A stretch of 64,000 nt of DNA, taken from positions 1 to 64,000 of the forward strand of contig JBMOEW010000001.1 of assembly GCA_049314555.1 (NCBI GenBank), written 5' to 3'. Source of the DNA: REEB509 sp049314555 (lineage in GTDB: Bacteria > Pseudomonadota > Alphaproteobacteria > Caulobacterales > Aquidulcibacteraceae). Of the stretch, positions 53,420 through 61,903 are shown one piece after another. How positions within the stretch are numbered: the first letter of the stretch is position 1; each line of letters starts with the position of its first letter. Below the pieces are notes generated by a model. The model was not told the DNA's origin and made no database searches. It saw only the letters and a program-made list of their open reading frames with translations. The position numbers and the translations under genes are program-made.

Positions 53420-53869
53420 ATGGGCCGTATGCGTTTGGGGCTGATATCGTTGGCACTCTTGGGGATGGCGGGGTGTGCTGCGGGCGCTGATGGCGAGGGG
53501 GCGGGGAGCACCCAGGCTCAAACGCCGGCGCAACGCGCGGCGCAAGTGGTGGCTCCGATCGGGCTGCCGCCGGCTTTGCCGGCCGAGCCAGGCGACACCG
53601 ACGGACCCGCGCCAACGGCTGGCGAGCAGAGCAACCCTGGCGACATCAATGTGCCCGCGCCGGTCGAAGAGGCCACACCGCAGCCGCCAGGCGATGCCCG
53701 AACCGGCGAACAACGCATGCGCGACATCCGCGCCTGGGACCGTTGCGTGTCGCGGGCGCAGGGGCAGATGGACGAAGCGCGGCCGGGCCAAGCGATTTTG
53801 GAATCGCCTGAGGAGATTTGCACCCGTGCCCTTGGGATGCGGTCTCGCGAGCGTGTGCCGTATCGGTGA
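53420..53869 (+). CDS. Small proline-rich lipoprotein
   Basis: The ATG at 53420 has GGAGGGAC upstream and begins a signal with lipobox M-A-G-C. The 149-residue protein has a low-complexity Ala/Gly/Pro/Thr linker (about 25–95) and a short C-terminal part with two cysteines (D-R-C-V and E-I-C-T). I recognise no family. It ends 8 nt from the stop of the convergent DUF4760-like gene. Confidence 0.7.
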   Translation: MGRMRLGLISLALLGMAGCAAGADGEGAGSTQAQTPAQRAAQVVAPIGLPPALPAEPGDTDGPAPTAGEQSNPGDINVPAPVEEATPQPPGDARTGEQRMRDIRAWDRCVSRAQGQMDEARPGQAILESPEEICTRALGMRSRERVPYR

Positions 53870-53876
53870 GCGGGCG

Positions 53877-54644
53877 TCAGGGTGGGGGCAGCGTTTGCGT
53901 CAAGCCGCTCCACCGCATGGCGAGGCGTTCGAACTCGATGAACGCTTTTGGCGCGTTTTTTCGTGCCTTTGAAATGAAGGGGCGGAGGCGATCGAAGTCG
54001 TCCAGGAGGGTGCTCCGCCACCAGCCGCGATACAATTCTTCGTCCATGGCATCGCGAAAAATCGCGAGGGCGAAGGTTTCATATCGGTTCAAGATAGCCA
54101 CGATCGCGCCATTGCGCTCGCGCCAGACGTCCGCTGGATTGGACTTTGACTTTGTTCGTTTTTGCGAAACGCTTGGATCGAACTTGGTGATGACATGTAC
54201 GCCCGCGTGATTGCGCACACGCCGCAAACGGCGAGGAGATCTTCGTGTCGTATGAGCGACGCGTTCCTCGAAGCGGGGGAAATCTTCCTGGAACCAGACG
54301 TAGTTTTCTAGCCGGTCTGCCGGATCATCTCGGATGGCGCGAAAAATCTGGCGCTGCCGGAGGATGTCTTTGTCGGCATGTTCTTCGAAGATGCGATCAA
54401 GGGTTTTGGATTGGGCGTTTGTCTCGCGGGTCTGGACATAAAGCTTATGGGCGTACCAAAGCGACCAGCCGATAATCACGGTTTGGACGACGGCTGCTGC
54501 GGTTTGAATGAGCGGCGACGCATTTAGCCAGCTCTGGAGGACCTCGCCGCCCATAAGAAATTTCAGGACAGCAGGGCCTTGCAGGCCAAGCAATGCCCCG
54601 AATACGACCAACGCGATGTGCTGCGGCCAGTTTTTCCAACCCAT
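53877..54644 (-). CDS. Membrane protein with DUF4760-like C-terminus
   Basis: The 255-residue protein has two hydrophobic segments (about 10–32 and 48–68) and a cytoplasmic helical region. The C-terminal part, with R-N-G-A-I-V-A-I-L-N-R-Y-E and Y-R-G-W-W-R-S-T-L, matches my memory of DUF4760 proteins. Function is unknown. No Shine-Dalgarno precedes the ATG. The long leader on this strand is described separately. Confidence 0.65.
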   Translation of the reverse strand: MGWKNWPQHIALVVFGALLGLQGPAVLKFLMGGEVLQSWLNASPLIQTAAAVVQTVIIGWSLWYAHKLYVQTRETNAQSKTLDRIFEEHADKDILRQRQIFRAIRDDPADRLENYVWFQEDFPRFEERVAHTTRRSPRRLRRVRNHAGVHVITKFDPSVSQKRTKSKSNPADVWRERNGAIVAILNRYETFALAIFRDAMDEELYRGWWRSTLLDDFDRLRPFISKARKNAPKAFIEFERLAMRWSGLTQTLPPP

Positions 54645-54830
54645 GGGAAAAATCTAATCGATTTGTTGAAAATGGGTCATGCCGGTTCCCCAAATACGCG
54701 AAAGGCGACCTCCCGTTGGGAAAGCCGCCTTTCGAAGGAGGTTGGGCCCTGCTTGCCTGCGGCGAAGCAGACGAGCGTTAGCCGCCCCAGCCTTCACGAT
54801 TGATTGTCATTGACACGTGCCTCCAAAGCT
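54645..54830 (-). promoter_or_regulatory. Structured leader with a 10-codon ORF ahead of the DUF4760-like gene
   Basis: On the minus strand a GGAGG (54824–54820) lies nine bases before an ATG at 54810 that opens a ten-residue frame, M-T-I-N-R-E-G-W-G-G, ending at 54778. Next comes a bulged hairpin around 54750–54771. A second hairpin has a 9-bp stem (54699–54707 with 54726–54734) and an inner 4-bp stem (54711–54714 with 54718–54721). A CCTCC on this strand could pair with either GGAGG copy. This layout resembles a leader-peptide attenuator, but only the coding potential and the stems are seen. Confidence 0.4.
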
Positions 54831-54890
54831 CGAGCCGAATCGTCTGCGACCCGAGTGAAAAAACATTTAATGTGCAAACCGCGCAAAACA

Positions 54891-54926
54891 AAGGCCAGAC
54901 GCATGCTTGGGTACAGAGCTGGCCTT
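54891..54926 (-). terminator. Probable terminator of the phhB–zincin transcript
   Basis: An 8-bp stem (54891–54898 with 54919–54926) has a 20-nt loop. On the minus strand it runs into TTTGTTTTG. It lies about 120 nt beyond the stop of the zincin gene, which is read on this strand. The long loop lowers confidence. Confidence 0.45.
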
Positions 54927-55048
54927 CACGAATGCGAGGTTGTCGATTCCCGGTTGTATCGACACGCCGCCCGAATTAACCAATTGGTTGGCGATAAGGC
55001 AAGCATGTCATGATTGGCTTTGCGGTCCGCCGGTCGGATTTATCGCCA

Positions 55049-55456
55049 TTAGGCGTCCTGCTCCAAAAGCGCGTCCATTGCCTCATCCGTCAGACCGAAG
55101 TGGTGGCCGATTTCGTGGACGAGCACATGGCTGATCAGCTCGTCCAAGGCGACATCGCCACGATCCGCCCATTCGTCCAGGATTGGACGGCGATAGAGAA
55201 ACACCATGGGCGCTGCGGGGGATGGGTCCATGATGGACTGCTGGGTCAAGTCAACGCCAACATAAAGGCCGGTGAGGGCGAACGGGTCTTCGATGCCCAT
55301 GTCGGACAACACGTCCGCTTCGGCGAAGTCTTCGATCCGCACGACAATGTCGCCGGCCAGATGGCGAAAGGGCTTTGGCAACCCTTCCCAGACAGTTTGG
55401 GCGATCGCGTGAAAATCGTCGAGCGTAGGCGGGAGCAGGTTCGGCGCGGCGCTCAT
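55049..55456 (-). CDS. Zincin-like metallopeptidase (DUF1025/MpcA type)
   Basis: I use the ATG at 55456; a start 14 codons earlier would overlap phhB. The 135-residue protein has the zinc motif V-H-E-I-G-H-H-F-G near residue 117 (HExxH plus following His) and the D-P-F-A-L-T-G-L-Y region typical of this small minimal-zincin family. Its substrate is unknown. It follows phhB by 11 nt, apparently in one operon. Confidence 0.85.
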   Translation of the reverse strand: MSAAPNLLPPTLDDFHAIAQTVWEGLPKPFRHLAGDIVVRIEDFAEADVLSDMGIEDPFALTGLYVGVDLTQQSIMDPSPAAPMVFLYRRPILDEWADRGDVALDELISHVLVHEIGHHFGLTDEAMDALLEQDA

Positions 55457-55467
55457 CGCTTGGGGGC

Positions 55468-55761
55468 TCAGGCCAGGCTTGCGGCTGCGGCGTCGCAATA
55501 CTTCGCCAGCGTGACATCAAGCGCCGTGACACCATCGGCATCATGGGTGGCGAGGGTGACTTCCACGCGATTGTAGACGTTGAACCACTCTGGGTGGTGG
55601 TCCATTTGTTCGGCCTTGAGCGCCACTTGGGTCATGAAGGCGAAGGCGCGCTTGAAATCTTCAAACTTGAACGCCTTCATGACGGCGTCTCGTTCGTCGA
55701 CCGCGAGCCAGCCTTCAAGCTGCTGGAGGGCGGCTTCTGCGCCGATGTGCGTGCGGTCCAT
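55468..55761 (-). CDS. phhB: 4a-hydroxytetrahydrobiopterin dehydratase
   Basis: The start at 55761 gives 97 residues; a longer upstream frame overlaps the next lipoprotein gene and is discarded. It has the PCD signature D-H-H-P-E-W-F-N-V-Y-N near 55, with the catalytic histidines, and ends with L-T-L-A-K-Y-type residues. It recycles pterin 4a-carbinolamine after aromatic amino-acid hydroxylation. No hydroxylase gene is in the window. Confidence 0.93.
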   Translation of the reverse strand: MDRTHIGAEAALQQLEGWLAVDERDAVMKAFKFEDFKRAFAFMTQVALKAEQMDHHPEWFNVYNRVEVTLATHDADGVTALDVTLAKYCDAAAASLA

Positions 55762-55765
55762 GGGC

Positions 55766-56314
55766 TTAGTCTCCTGTGACGAAATAGACCCAGTGGCCCT
55801 GAGGATCAATGGCCACCCTATAGCCCATATAGGGATTGTCTGCCGAGAGGGCCGCGGCCTGCTCCGGGCCGATGATTGTGGCCGCTTCCGCGCGGTCTTC
55901 ATCAGTGTAGGTTGCGGGGTCTTTGGCGAAGACTGCGGGCCAAATGAAGAACACCTCGCCTTCCAACTCTTGGCGGACGTGAGGCGCTGCAAGGACGCGG
56001 ACCAGATCGCCCGCTGGTTTCTCTCCGCGGGCTGCGGCGGCGGCGATAAACGTGGCGAAATCTGCTTCTTCGCCGAAGGAAAAGCGAAACCCGTCGGATT
56101 CGGCGGCAACCAAGACCAGGGTTGGGTAATCGTTGGCCTGGGCGGCGGCTTGCAGGCGCTGGAGCGTTACGGCGGTCGGTGCTGGGATCGCGGACGGATC
56201 TTCAGCAGGCGACGTGGCCTGAGGGGGGCTCGCCTCAGGGGGGGCAGGTGTTGGCGTCGCTGGGCTGCAGGCCAAAACAGTCGAGAGGCTCAGGAGGGCG
56301 AGCGTTTGTCGCAT
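55766..56314 (-). CDS. Lipoprotein of unknown function
   Basis: The 182-residue protein has a signal with lipobox V-L-A-C at residues 13–16, followed by a Pro/Ser/Ala linker to about 48. A globular part contains F-R-F-S-F-G-E-E-A-D-F-A-T-F, W-P-A-V-F-A-K and a G-H-W-V-Y-F-V-T-G-D end, a pattern seen in several alphaproteobacterial hypothetical proteins. I assign no function. It lies 4 nt upstream of phhB on the same strand. Confidence 0.75.
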   Translation of the reverse strand: MRQTLALLSLSTVLACSPATPTPAPPEASPPQATSPAEDPSAIPAPTAVTLQRLQAAAQANDYPTLVLVAAESDGFRFSFGEEADFATFIAAAAARGEKPAGDLVRVLAAPHVRQELEGEVFFIWPAVFAKDPATYTDEDRAEAATIIGPEQAAALSADNPYMGYRVAIDPQGHWVYFVTGD

Positions 56315-56330
56315 GGGCTGGCCTTTTGGC

Positions 56331-56972
56331 TTACAGCGACAGTCCGGTCGCGGCGGCGAGATCGGCGAGGGCTTGGGCTTCGCTGGTCACTTTAATGGTG
56401 GCCATGCCCATGGCGCGAGCTGGCTTTAGGTTGACGCCGAGGTCATCCAAAAACAGGCAGCGTTCGGGGCCCACATCTAATGCTTCGCACATAAGGGCGT
56501 AAATGCGGGGATCGGGTTTGCGAATGCCGATCTTGGAGCTTTCCAGGACGTGGTGGAAGCGGGCCAGGACGGCGGAGATCGCGCGGGCACGAACGGCGCT
56601 GTCGCTCATGCCGGCGCCAAGTCCGGCGGGCACGTTGTTGGTGATGCAGCCCACTTTGAAAGCTGCCCGGCAGGCCTCCAACGCTGCTACCATGCGGGGG
56701 CGCAGATCGCCCGAAAGCAAGGCAATGACCTGCGCGCCGCGGACTTCGTGGCCTCTTTCGGCGCTTTCGGCGGCGAACAGATCGTCGAAGCGTGCTGCGT
56801 CGATTTCGGCGCGTTCAAACAGCGCCCAGGCCCCGTCGTCAGGATTGGCCGCATTCACCATACGGATGAAGTCTTTGGGGAGGTGGTTTTGTTCTTCAAA
56901 GCGAGTGAACGCTTCGAAAGGCGAGGACGTGATCACGCCGCCGAAGTCGAAAATCACGGCTTCTAACGCCAT
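56331..56972 (-). CDS. HAD-superfamily hydrolase (subfamily IA)
   Basis: The start at 56972 gives 213 residues beginning M-A-L-E-A-V-I-F-D-F-G-G-V; an upstream start adds residues that overlap the divergent small gene. Motif I F-D-F-G-G-V-I, motif II I-T-N-N, motif III lysine (K-I-G-I-R-K-P-D-P) and motif IV L-F-L-D-D are all present, with a helical cap. The I-T-N-N and K-P-D-P pattern resembles the phosphatase domain of epoxide-hydrolase/ACAD10 types. The substrate is unknown. Confidence 0.85.
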   Translation of the reverse strand: MALEAVIFDFGGVITSSPFEAFTRFEEQNHLPKDFIRMVNAANPDDGAWALFERAEIDAARFDDLFAAESAERGHEVRGAQVIALLSGDLRPRMVAALEACRAAFKVGCITNNVPAGLGAGMSDSAVRARAISAVLARFHHVLESSKIGIRKPDPRIYALMCEALDVGPERCLFLDDLGVNLKPARAMGMATIKVTSEAQALADLAAATGLSL

Positions 56973-57040
56973 CGGCAGGGCCCTTAACGCGACATTGAGG
57001 CTGGTGTCGTAGACTGAGGCTCTAAAGGAGCGCAACTGCC

Positions 57041-57313
57041 ATGACCCGCTTTCTCGTGTCTGACGAAAACCCCGCCGGCTACAAGCTGGAAGAAATCTTG
57101 ACCGTTATTCGTGCTGACGTTTTGAAACGCTGCACCAAGATCGCCTTGGACGAGCGGCCAGAGGCCAAGCACGTGCTGGCCAACAACATGCAAGTGCTTA
57201 ATCACCTGACCAATGCCATTCATCTGGCGCTGGATTCGACCAAGACCCTGGATAAGGCTTTTGGCCCGAGCATGGCGCGCGAGGGCGGCGCACCAAGGAT
57301 CGGCGCGCTTTAA
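57041..57313 (+). CDS. Small conserved protein of unknown function
   Basis: The 90-residue protein is predicted helical, with L-E-E-I-L-x-x-I-R-A-D-V-L-K and N-M-Q-V-L-N-H-L-T-N-A-I. It is divergent from the HAD gene across about 68 nt and convergent with the APC permease. I do not recognise it. Regular codon use, conserved-looking ends and an independent promoter region support a real gene. Confidence 0.65.
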   Translation: MTRFLVSDENPAGYKLEEILTVIRADVLKRCTKIALDERPEAKHVLANNMQVLNHLTNAIHLALDSTKTLDKAFGPSMAREGGAPRIGAL

Positions 57314-57326
57314 GGCGCACCGATCC
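57297..57326. terminator. Hairpin overlapping the stop of the small gene, shared with the convergent permease
   Basis: A 7-bp stem (57297–57303 with 57320–57326) is continued after one mismatch by four pairs (57305–57308 with 57315–57318) around a 6-nt loop. It includes the TAA at 57311–57313 and lies 12 nt from the stop of the APC gene on the other strand. No T tract is seen. Confidence 0.5.
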
Positions 57327-57338
57327 AAGAGCGGCTGT

Positions 57339-58868
57339 TTAGTCTATCTTGTGCGGCAAGTCGCCGGCGGGCGGCTCGTGGCCAGAGATGGTCTCACCCT
57401 TGGCAAGCTTTGAATTGTGCATGCCATAGATGAAATACAGCACGACCGCGCCGATGAGGAACCACGCGAAGAAGATCAGCACGCGTTGTTCGACGGTGAA
57501 GATCAACGCGAAGCACGAGATGATGCCCACGACCGGAAGCACCGGATAGAGCGGTACTTTGAAGCCGCGGGGAAGATCAGGCCGGGTTTGGCGCAGGAAA
57601 ATCACCGCCAAGCAGACAATGCCAAAGGCCGCCAGAGTGCCGACGGACGTGACATCGCCCAAGGTATTGATGTCGAACACGCCGGCCGCGATCGCCACAC
57701 AGACGCCGACCACCAAGGTGTTGATCCATGGGGTTTTGAAGGTCTTGTGGACGGTGGCAAAGACGCTGGGGAGCAGGCCGTCCCGCGCCATCGTGTAAAA
57801 AATACGCGTTTGACCGTACATCAGCACCAGGATCACTGAGGTGAGGCCGATGATGGCGCCGGCCTTTATCGTCATGGCGAACCAGGCCCACTGCGGGCCA
57901 AAGGCTTCCACGGCAACCGCCACGGGATCTGGAACATTCAGTTCCTTGTAGTTGACGATCAGAGTGAGAACCGCAGCCACCAGCATGTAAAGAACGGTGC
58001 AGACGACGAGCGAACCCAGAATGCCGATCGGCATATCGCGCTTGGGGTTCTTTGATTCTTGGCCAGCGGTCGAAACGGCTTCAAACCCGATATAGGCAAA
58101 GAACACGATCGATGCCGCACGCAGAATGCCGTCTATGCCGAATTTGCCCTCGCCTTCCTGTTCTGGGATGAAGGGGTCCCAGTTTGGCAGGTACTGCGGC
58201 AGATTGGTTAGGATGATCCAACCGCCCACCACGATGAACGCGACGATCACAGACACTTTGATGGCAACGATCACGTTGTTGACGGTTGCGGATTCTGAGA
58301 CGCCAAGCGTCAAGAGCACTGCCAAGGCGAGCACAACCAAGAACGCTGGGAGATTGAACAGGGTTTGGAATGTGGTCCCGTCGGCCTGCGTGATCACGTG
58401 CCCCATTGGGCCGGTAAACTCTGGCGGTATGAAAATGTTGAAGTCCGCCAACAGGCTACCGACATAGCCCGACCAGCCCACTGCGACCACGGAAGCGGCC
58501 AGGCCATATTCCAGAAGAAGCAGGGCACCCATGATCCAGGCGGCGAACTCGCCCAGGGTTGTGTAAGAGTAAGTATAGGCCGAGCCAGACACTGGCAGGG
58601 TAGAGGCAAGTTCAGCGTAACAGAGGCCCGCCATCGCGCAAACAAGGCCTGCCACAACGAAAGACAACATCACGGCCGGGCCCGCATGAAGGGCCGCAGC
58701 ATTTCCGGTGCGCACAAAGATACCCGCCCCGATGATACAACCGATCCCCAGGAGGACCAGGTTTACCGGGCCGAGCGTTCGCTTTAGTTCGCTGCGCTCG
58801 TTTTCGGACTGGATCTGCGCGACCGATTTGCGCAGGAGGATACGTGCGAGAATACCGCTGTTGGCCAT
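57339..58868 (-). CDS. APC-family amino acid permease
   Basis: The start at 58868 has GAGGGG upstream, and the 509-residue protein begins M-A-N-S-G-I-L-A-R; the frame is open 20 codons earlier. It has twelve or more hydrophobic segments, the G-I-G-C-I-I-G-A-G-I-F helix near 45 and the E-Y-G-L-A-A-S region near 130. These are typical of cationic amino-acid (CAT/YfnA-like) transporters. The specific substrate cannot be told. Confidence 0.9.
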   Translation of the reverse strand: MANSGILARILLRKSVAQIQSENERSELKRTLGPVNLVLLGIGCIIGAGIFVRTGNAAALHAGPAVMLSFVVAGLVCAMAGLCYAELASTLPVSGSAYTYSYTTLGEFAAWIMGALLLLEYGLAASVVAVGWSGYVGSLLADFNIFIPPEFTGPMGHVITQADGTTFQTLFNLPAFLVVLALAVLLTLGVSESATVNNVIVAIKVSVIVAFIVVGGWIILTNLPQYLPNWDPFIPEQEGEGKFGIDGILRAASIVFFAYIGFEAVSTAGQESKNPKRDMPIGILGSLVVCTVLYMLVAAVLTLIVNYKELNVPDPVAVAVEAFGPQWAWFAMTIKAGAIIGLTSVILVLMYGQTRIFYTMARDGLLPSVFATVHKTFKTPWINTLVVGVCVAIAAGVFDINTLGDVTSVGTLAAFGIVCLAVIFLRQTRPDLPRGFKVPLYPVLPVVGIISCFALIFTVEQRVLIFFAWFLIGAVVLYFIYGMHNSKLAKGETISGHEPPAGDLPHKID

Positions 58869-58943
58869 GGTGAACCCCTCAGTTCCCAGAACGGTAACGG
58901 CCTGCGGGACAGGCTGCAATGGCTTCATGCTCTTGGGCGGAGG

Positions 58944-59828
58944 TTAGAGCCCTGAAGGGACAGGCCAGCCGCGCCGATTGCAGGCAGCCAAGACGGTGTT
59001 GCGCAAAAGGCAGGCGATTGTCATAGGACCGACGCCGCCAGGTACGGGGGTAATTGCCCCGGCCACTTGAACCGCTTCGTCAAAGTCCACATCGCCGACG
59101 AGGCGGGTTTTGCCATCGCCTGCGGTGGGGATTGGGATGCGATTGATGCCGACATCGATGACGATGGCACCGGGGCGGATCCAGTGGCCCTTTACCATCA
59201 ACGGTCGCCCGACCGCGGGGACCAGAATGTCTGCGCTGCGGCACACGCCCGGCAAATCTGCGGTGCGGGAGTGGGCAATAGTGACCGTTGCGTTCTGTTC
59301 CAGAAACAGAAGGGCTGCTGGTTTGCCGACCAGAATGGAGCGCCCGATCACGACAACGTGTGCCCCGCTCAGGTCTTTTTGGACCGATTGCGCGAGGATC
59401 ACACAGCCCGCCGGCGTGCAAGGACGCAGGCCTGGCTTGCCCAAAGCCAAGCGGCCCGCACTGATTTCGGTCAGGCCGTCGACGTCTTTGGCGGGATCAA
59501 GGACAGCCAAAACGGAGGCTTCGTTCAGCCCTTTTGGCAATGGCAACTGGACCAGGATGCCATCGACGGACGGATCGGCGCTGAGCGCGCGGACAATGGC
59601 TTCGACGTCTGATTGACTGGCATCGGCAGGCAGCTTGTGCTCGCGCGAGATCATCCCGGCCTGTTCGGTTTGTTTGACCTTAGATCGCACGTAGACTTGG
59701 CTTGCTGGGTCATCCCCGACCAAGACGACTGCCAGGGTGGGGCGCTCCGGCATGGCTTGGGTGGCCATAGCAACCTGCTCTCGCAGGCGGGTCGCGATGG
59801 CTTTGCCGTCGATCAAGGCCGCGGTCAT
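58944..59828 (-). CDS. folD: Bifunctional methylenetetrahydrofolate dehydrogenase/cyclohydrolase
   Basis: The ATG at 59828 gives 294 residues beginning M-T-A-A-L-I-D-G-K; an earlier start is open but atypical. The active-site Tyr and Lys lie in Y-V-R-S-K near 50, V-Q-L-P-L-P near 97, P-C-T-P-A-G near 137 and G-R-S-I-L-V-G-K-P near 163. It interconverts methylene-, methenyl- and formyl-tetrahydrofolate, feeding the same one-carbon pool as metF. Confidence 0.95.
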   Translation of the reverse strand: MTAALIDGKAIATRLREQVAMATQAMPERPTLAVVLVGDDPASQVYVRSKVKQTEQAGMISREHKLPADASQSDVEAIVRALSADPSVDGILVQLPLPKGLNEASVLAVLDPAKDVDGLTEISAGRLALGKPGLRPCTPAGCVILAQSVQKDLSGAHVVVIGRSILVGKPAALLFLEQNATVTIAHSRTADLPGVCRSADILVPAVGRPLMVKGHWIRPGAIVIDVGINRIPIPTAGDGKTRLVGDVDFDEAVQVAGAITPVPGGVGPMTIACLLRNTVLAACNRRGWPVPSGL

Positions 59829-59859
59829 TGGGGGTCTCCAACCTGATGGATTGCCGGCC

Positions 59860-60192
59860 TCAATATCCCATTGCACCAATGACCAGGACCCGCAGGATTT
59901 GGACGCCAAAAATCAAGCCAAGCGCCAAAACCATGGGGGCCAGGTCAATGCCACCAAGATTTGGCATGATTTTGCGGATCGGGCGCAACATCGGGTCGGT
60001 GAGCTTGGTGGAGAAGTCCCATACCGTGGCAATGAAACGATTGCGCCGGTCCACCACTTCAAACGAAATCAGCCAAGACAGCACAGCATTTACAATCAAA
60101 ACCGTGAGCACGAGGCTGACGACGACGTCGAGCAGGTTAAAGAAAACGGCGAGCAATTGAACCAGCACGGCGGCCCTCGTTACGCAGAACAT
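59860..60192 (-). CDS. YggT-family integral membrane protein
   Basis: The protein is 110 residues from 60192; a GTG at 60168 is an alternative start. It has two hydrophobic helices (about 14–42 and 87–108) with V-L-S-W-L and the D-P-M-L-R-P-I-R-K-I-M-P segment that marks YggT/YlmG. Members are linked to membrane and cell-division functions in other bacteria. It lies 31 nt upstream of folD on the same strand. Confidence 0.88.
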   Translation of the reverse strand: MFCVTRAAVLVQLLAVFFNLLDVVVSLVLTVLIVNAVLSWLISFEVVDRRNRFIATVWDFSTKLTDPMLRPIRKIMPNLGGIDLAPMVLALGLIFGVQILRVLVIGAMGY

Positions 60193-60315
60193 TGAAAGAG
60201 ACGAGAGCGGGTCTAGCCTGATGCGGCGCGCCGGGGCAAGCTGATCGTCCAGGGTGCGGTTTGGCGCGCTTGACGGTTTGCCCGCTGCGGCTCTATATCG
60301 CGCGCTCTGTTGGAA

Positions 60316-60391
<76 letters not shown>

Positions 60392-60427
60392 TTTCTCCTG
60401 CCGTAGAACCCTTTAAGGGATTTGTTT

Positions 60428-60457
60428 GGTTCGAGCTTCGCTCGCAGGGGTCCACCA
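60428..60457 (+). repeat. Imperfect duplicate of the tRNA-Ala 3' end
   Basis: The segment begins GGTTCGA and ends GGTCCACCA, as the tRNA-Ala T-arm and acceptor do at 60367–60391, with a few extra bases in between (its GCTCG hairpin replaces CCGCT). The surrounding 60193–60528 holds no other gene than tRNA-Ala. Such short 3'-end copies can mark past integration at a tRNA; no integrase or foreign genes are seen, so this is only suggestive. Confidence 0.4.
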
Positions 60458-60528
60458 TCCGTTTTTCCGGCGAGACAACACCTTAAATCATCCCATCCGA
60501 TGTTTCTGCGCTGGGTCTTTCAAATCCG

Positions 60529-61422
60529 TCAGGCCAGAGGCGCGGATGGTGTTGTGTGGGGGTGCGGTGCAGGTCCGGCGGGATCAGGGCCAACGCCTTT
60601 TGCGAAAGCGCCAGGGCGCCCGAAGAGGGCTTGCCACAGGGATCTGCCATCCTTGACTTGTGCGGCATCTTTGAAGATCGCGGCCCACTCATGCAGCGCG
60701 ATCCAGAACGGATTGCGCGAATTCATGCCGGTGGTTAGCCCGTAGGTGAGCCGGCGGCGGCTCGGTTCGGCGGCAAACGTGCCAAACAGGCGATCAAAGA
60801 TAATCAGGACGCCGCCAAAGTTCTTGTCCAAAAAGGCCTGCTCGCTGGCGTGATGCACGCGGTGATGGCTCGGGGTGTTTAGGAACCACTCTAGCGGGCC
60901 AAGGCGTCCAACCGTTTCGGTGTGCAAAAAGAATTGGTAGGCCAGATTTGCGGCCAGAAGCGCGCCAATCATAAGCGGGGGGAAGCCCAAAAGGACCAGG
61001 GGCACAAAGACGACCCAACCGCCGGAAAACGCCCCTGTCCATCCCAGGCGGATCGCCGCCGGAAAAGTCATTTCTTGGGCTGAGTGGTGGACCGCATGAG
61101 AGGCCCAAAGCCAGCGCACGAGGTGGCTCCAGCGATGGAACCAGTAATAGCAGAACTCAACCGCAAAAAAGCCGACCACCCAAACGCGCCAATCGTCCAC
61201 GGCAAGCCGCAAAGGGGTGAGGGCGTGGCAGGCTGCGAATGCGCCTGCAATGATCAGGGCATTGAAGGGTTTCAAGACAAAATTGCCGGCGGCAACCCCA
61301 AGGGACGCGGCCGCACCGGCGGTGTCATACGCGCGGCCTCTTGCTTTGCGCCAAACAAACTCGGCGACGATGAACACAGCCACCACGCCGAGGAAGCGCG
61401 GGTCGCGCAATAGCGTTTCCAT
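60529..61422 (-). CDS. Sterol desaturase/fatty acid hydroxylase family membrane protein
   Basis: The 297-residue protein has three di-iron histidine boxes, H-R-W-S-H near 96, H-A-V-H-H near 110 and H-R-V-H-H-A near 190, plus four or five membrane helices. These are the landmarks of the fatty-acid hydroxylase superfamily. The substrate (lipid, carotenoid or sterol-like) cannot be told. It follows the EF-hand gene after 3 nt on the same strand. Confidence 0.88.
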   Translation of the reverse strand: METLLRDPRFLGVVAVFIVAEFVWRKARGRAYDTAGAAASLGVAAGNFVLKPFNALIIAGAFAACHALTPLRLAVDDWRVWVVGFFAVEFCYYWFHRWSHLVRWLWASHAVHHSAQEMTFPAAIRLGWTGAFSGGWVVFVPLVLLGFPPLMIGALLAANLAYQFFLHTETVGRLGPLEWFLNTPSHHRVHHASEQAFLDKNFGGVLIIFDRLFGTFAAEPSRRRLTYGLTTGMNSRNPFWIALHEWAAIFKDAAQVKDGRSLWQALFGRPGAFAKGVGPDPAGPAPHPHTTPSAPLA

Positions 61423-61425
61423 GCT

Positions 61426-61836
61426 TCAGCTCCTCGCCGAGCGGGCGGCTTGCAGTTCTGCGGCGTCGACGACGCCATCTTGGTTGAGGTCAGCAGCGGT
61501 GAACATGGGGGTGGGACCGCTTTCGTATTCTGTGCGTGAAACGCTGGCGTCGCCGTTGCGGTCGAAGGCCTGGATCAGCGCGTCGATGTCGAATGAGGTG
61601 GCCGGGAGGCGCAAGGCGGGCCGGTCAGAGGTGTTTAGTTGGCCGTCTCTATTCCGGTCTAGGGTTGGGAACTGCGCGGCGCGGTAGGCGAGGAACTCTG
61701 CCCGGGTGATGCGACCGTCGCGGTTGGTATCGGCGGCGCTTAGGCGGTCTGCCATAACGCGCGGCGTTGCTGGCTGTGCCATGGCGCATGACAGGCCGAT
61801 CCACGCCAGGCTGGAAACGATCAGAAGAAGGCGCAT
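61426..61836 (-). CDS. Secreted EF-hand protein
   Basis: The ATG at 61836 has GGAGC upstream; a start 15 codons earlier lacks a signal. The 136-residue protein has a Sec signal peptide (ending A-M-A-Q) and four EF-hand-type loops: D-T-N-R-D-G, D-R-N-R-D-G, D-R-N-G-D and D-L-N-Q-D-G. The last two are fairly canonical. It should bind calcium in the periplasm or outside. It shares an operon with the desaturase family gene. Confidence 0.88.
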   Translation of the reverse strand: MRLLLIVSSLAWIGLSCAMAQPATPRVMADRLSAADTNRDGRITRAEFLAYRAAQFPTLDRNRDGQLNTSDRPALRLPATSFDIDALIQAFDRNGDASVSRTEYESGPTPMFTAADLNQDGVVDAAELQAARSARS

Positions 61837-61903
61837 TGGAGCTCCATTGGCGGGGGCTGCGCTTTGGCGATTGCTCACCAAAGCGCAGCGGTCGGCGGTG
61901 GAT

